Positions 62,307 through 64,000 of a stretch of DNA of 64,000 bases are shown in pieces (within the stretch, counting starts at the first letter, position 1; each line of letters opens with the position of its first letter). A program made the translations under genes and the position numbers. The notes under the pieces are model-generated. The model was not told the DNA's origin, did no database searches, and saw only the letters and a list, made by a program, of their open reading frames with translations. Source of the DNA: Amorphochlora amoebiformis (lineage: Eukaryota; Cercozoa; Chlorarachniophyceae); the NCBI GenBank assembly GCA_054601695.1, contig BAAHQB010000171.1:347565-411564 (forward strand). The letters are read 5' to 3'.

Positions 62307-63992
62307 GTGTCGGGTTAGGGTGTCGGGTTAGGGTGTCGGGTTATGGTGTCGGGTTAGGGTGTCGGGTTAGGGTGTCGGGTTAGGGTGTCGGGTTAGGGTG
62401 TCGGGTTAGGGTTAGGGTGTCGGGTTAGGGTGTCGGGTTAGGGTGTCGGGTTAGGGTGTCGGGTGTTGAGTGTCGGGTTAGGGTGTCCGGTGTCGGGTTA
62501 GGGTGTCGGGTTAGGGTGTCGGGTTAGGGTGTCGGGTTAGGGTGTCGGGTTAGGGTGTCGGGTTAGGGTTAGGGTTAGGGTTAGGGTTAGGGTGTCGGGT
62601 GTCGGGTTAGGGTGTCGGGTTAGGGTGTCGGGTTAGGGTTAGGGTTAGGGTGTCGGGTTAGGGTTAGGGTTAGGGTTAGGGTGTCGGGTTAGGGTTAGGG
62701 TTAGGGTTAGGGTTAGGGTGTCGGGTTAGGGTGTCGGGTTAGGGTGTCGGGTTAGGGTTAGGGTGTTAGGGTTAGGGTTAGGGTTAGGGTTAGGGTTAGG
62801 GTTAGGGTTAGGGTTAGGGTTAGGGTGTCGGGTTAGGGTTAGGGTTAGGGTTAGGGTTAGGGTTAGGGTTAGGGTTAGGGTTAGGGTTAGGGTTAGGGTT
62901 AGGGTTAGGGTTAGGGTTAGGGTTAGGGTTAGGGTTAGGGTTAGGGTTAGGGTTAGGGTTAGGGGTAGGGTTAGGGTTAGGGTTAGGGTTAGGGTTAGGG
63001 TTAGGGTTAGGGTTAGGGTTCGGGTTAGGGTTAGGGTTAGGGTTAGGGTTAGGGTTAGGGTTAGGGTTAGGGTTAGGGTTAGGGTTAGGGTTAGGGTTAG
63101 GGTTAGGGTTAGGGTTAGGGTTAGGGTTAGGGTTAGGGTTAGGGTTAGGGTTAGGGTTAGGGTTAGGGTTAGGGTTAGGGTTAGGGTTAGGGTTAGGGTT
63201 AGGGTGTCGGGTTAGGGTTAGGGTAGGGTTAGGGTTAGGGTTAGGGTTAGGGTTAGGGTTAGGGTTAGGGTTAGGGTGTCGGGTTAGGGTTAGGGTTAGG
63301 GTTAGGGTTAGGGTGTCGGGTTAGGGTGTCGGGTTAGGGTTAGGGTTAGGGTTAGGGTTAGGGTTAGGGTGTCGGGTTAGGGTTAGGGTTAGGGTTAGGG
63401 TTAGGGTTAGGGTTAGGGTTAGGGTTAGGGTTAGGGTTAGGGTTAGGGTTAGGGTTAGGGTTAGGGTTAGGGTTAGGGTTAGGGTTAGGGTTAGGGTTAG
63501 GGTTAGGGTTAGGGTTAGGGTTAGGGTTAGGGTTAGGGTTAGGGTTAGGGTTAGGGTTAGGGTTAGGGTTAGGGTTAGGGTTAGGGTTAGGGTTAGGGTT
63601 AGGGTTAGGGTTAGGGTTAGGGTTAGGGTTAGGGTTAGGGTTAGGGTTAGGGTTAGGGTTAGGGTTAGGGTTAGGGTTAGGGTTAGGGTTAGGGTTAGGG
63701 TTAGGGTTAGGGTTAGGGTTAGGGTTAGGGTTAGGGTTAGGGTTAGGGTTAGGGTTAGGGTTAGGGTTAGGGTTAGGGTTAGGGTTAGGGTTAGGGTTAG
63801 GGTTAGGGTTAGGGTTAGGGTTAGGGTTAGGGTTAGGGTTAGGGTTAGGGTTAGGGTTAGGGTTAGGGTTAGGGTTAGGGTTAGGGTTAGGGTTAGGGTT
63901 AGGGTTAGGGTTAGGGTTAGGGTTAGGGTTAGGGTTAGGGTTAGGGTTAGGGTTAGGGTTAGGGTTAGGGTTAGGGTTAGGGTTAGGGTTAG
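62307..63992 (+). repeat. Telomere repeat (TTAGGG)n with proximal variants
   Basis: About 1.69 kb of G-strand telomere. The proximal 500 bp alternates TTAGGG with the variant TGTCGGG. Further out it is nearly pure TTAGGG, with isolated TGTCGGG islands near 63205, 63277, 63315-63325 and 63370, plus single GGGGTA and GTTCGGG variants. Beyond about 63380 it is perfectly canonical. Long open frames across it (VRVRVR, GLGLGL) are artefacts. Confidence 0.98.
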
Positions 63993-64000
63993 AGCAATAC
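63993..64000 (+). other. Probable residual nanopore adapter
   Basis: After the last TTAG the window ends AGCAATAC, which breaks the hexamer and does not resemble subtelomere. As I recall it, the Oxford Nanopore ligation adapter strand begins GCAATAC, so this is likely untrimmed adapter at a true chromosome end. Confidence 0.55.

Noticed and set aside
62763-63215. 150-residue VRVRVR frame
   Set aside because: Translation of the TTAGGG telomere repeat.

Overview
The window is eukaryotic nuclear DNA from one chromosome arm and runs to the physical right-hand chromosome end: about 1.7 kb of TTAGGG telomere repeat closes it. Genes are interrupted by many short GT-AG introns. Those introns and the intergenic spaces are packed with (AT)n microsatellites and dozens of minisatellites. 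The gene content (a Venus-flytrap class C receptor, cohesin Rad21, a germinal-centre-type STE20 kinase, copia-like and DIRS-like retroelement relics) and the intron density point to an intron-rich protist or alga. The lineage cannot be fixed from the sequence. Most coding regions were rebuilt by hand: exons were joined only where GT/AG signals, reading phase and protein pattern agreed.

Layout, left to right. 0.7-1.1 kb: exons of an unidentified plus-strand gene. 2.6-4.4 kb (minus): OSR1/SPAK-like kinase, divergent from a two-exon basic protein at 5.0-6.0 kb whose stop abuts a copia RNase H relic. 7.7-10.4 kb (minus): five exons of a Gly-rich protein. 14.9-20.3 kb (plus): a multi-exon gene with a mitochondrial-type presequence. 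21.8-36.4 kb (minus): a 30-exon gene for an 858-residue GABA-B-type class C GPCR with a coiled-coil tail, the main discovery here. 37.9-39.7 kb (minus): RAD21/SCC1, head-to-head across 175 bp with an unidentified plus-strand gene (39.8-42.2 kb, possibly to 43.8 kb). 49.5-52.5 kb (plus): a disordered repeat protein. 53.5-56.0 kb (minus): an Asp/Ala-repeat protein interrupted by a tandem array of about 460-bp units. 58.6-61.65 kb: a DIRS-like tyrosine-recombinase retroelement relic with its inverted-repeat architecture. 62.16-62.31 kb: a copia reverse-transcriptase fragment fused to the telomere.

A recurring theme is tandem duplication at splice junctions. Several arrays copy the end of an exon together with its splice site, or a whole small exon, inside introns of the receptor and other genes. 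The arrays therefore carry decoy or alternative splice signals. The genes do not form one pathway; receptor, kinase and cohesin are ordinary neighbours. The last 8 bases look like leftover nanopore adapter, so the telomere end was probably read through.
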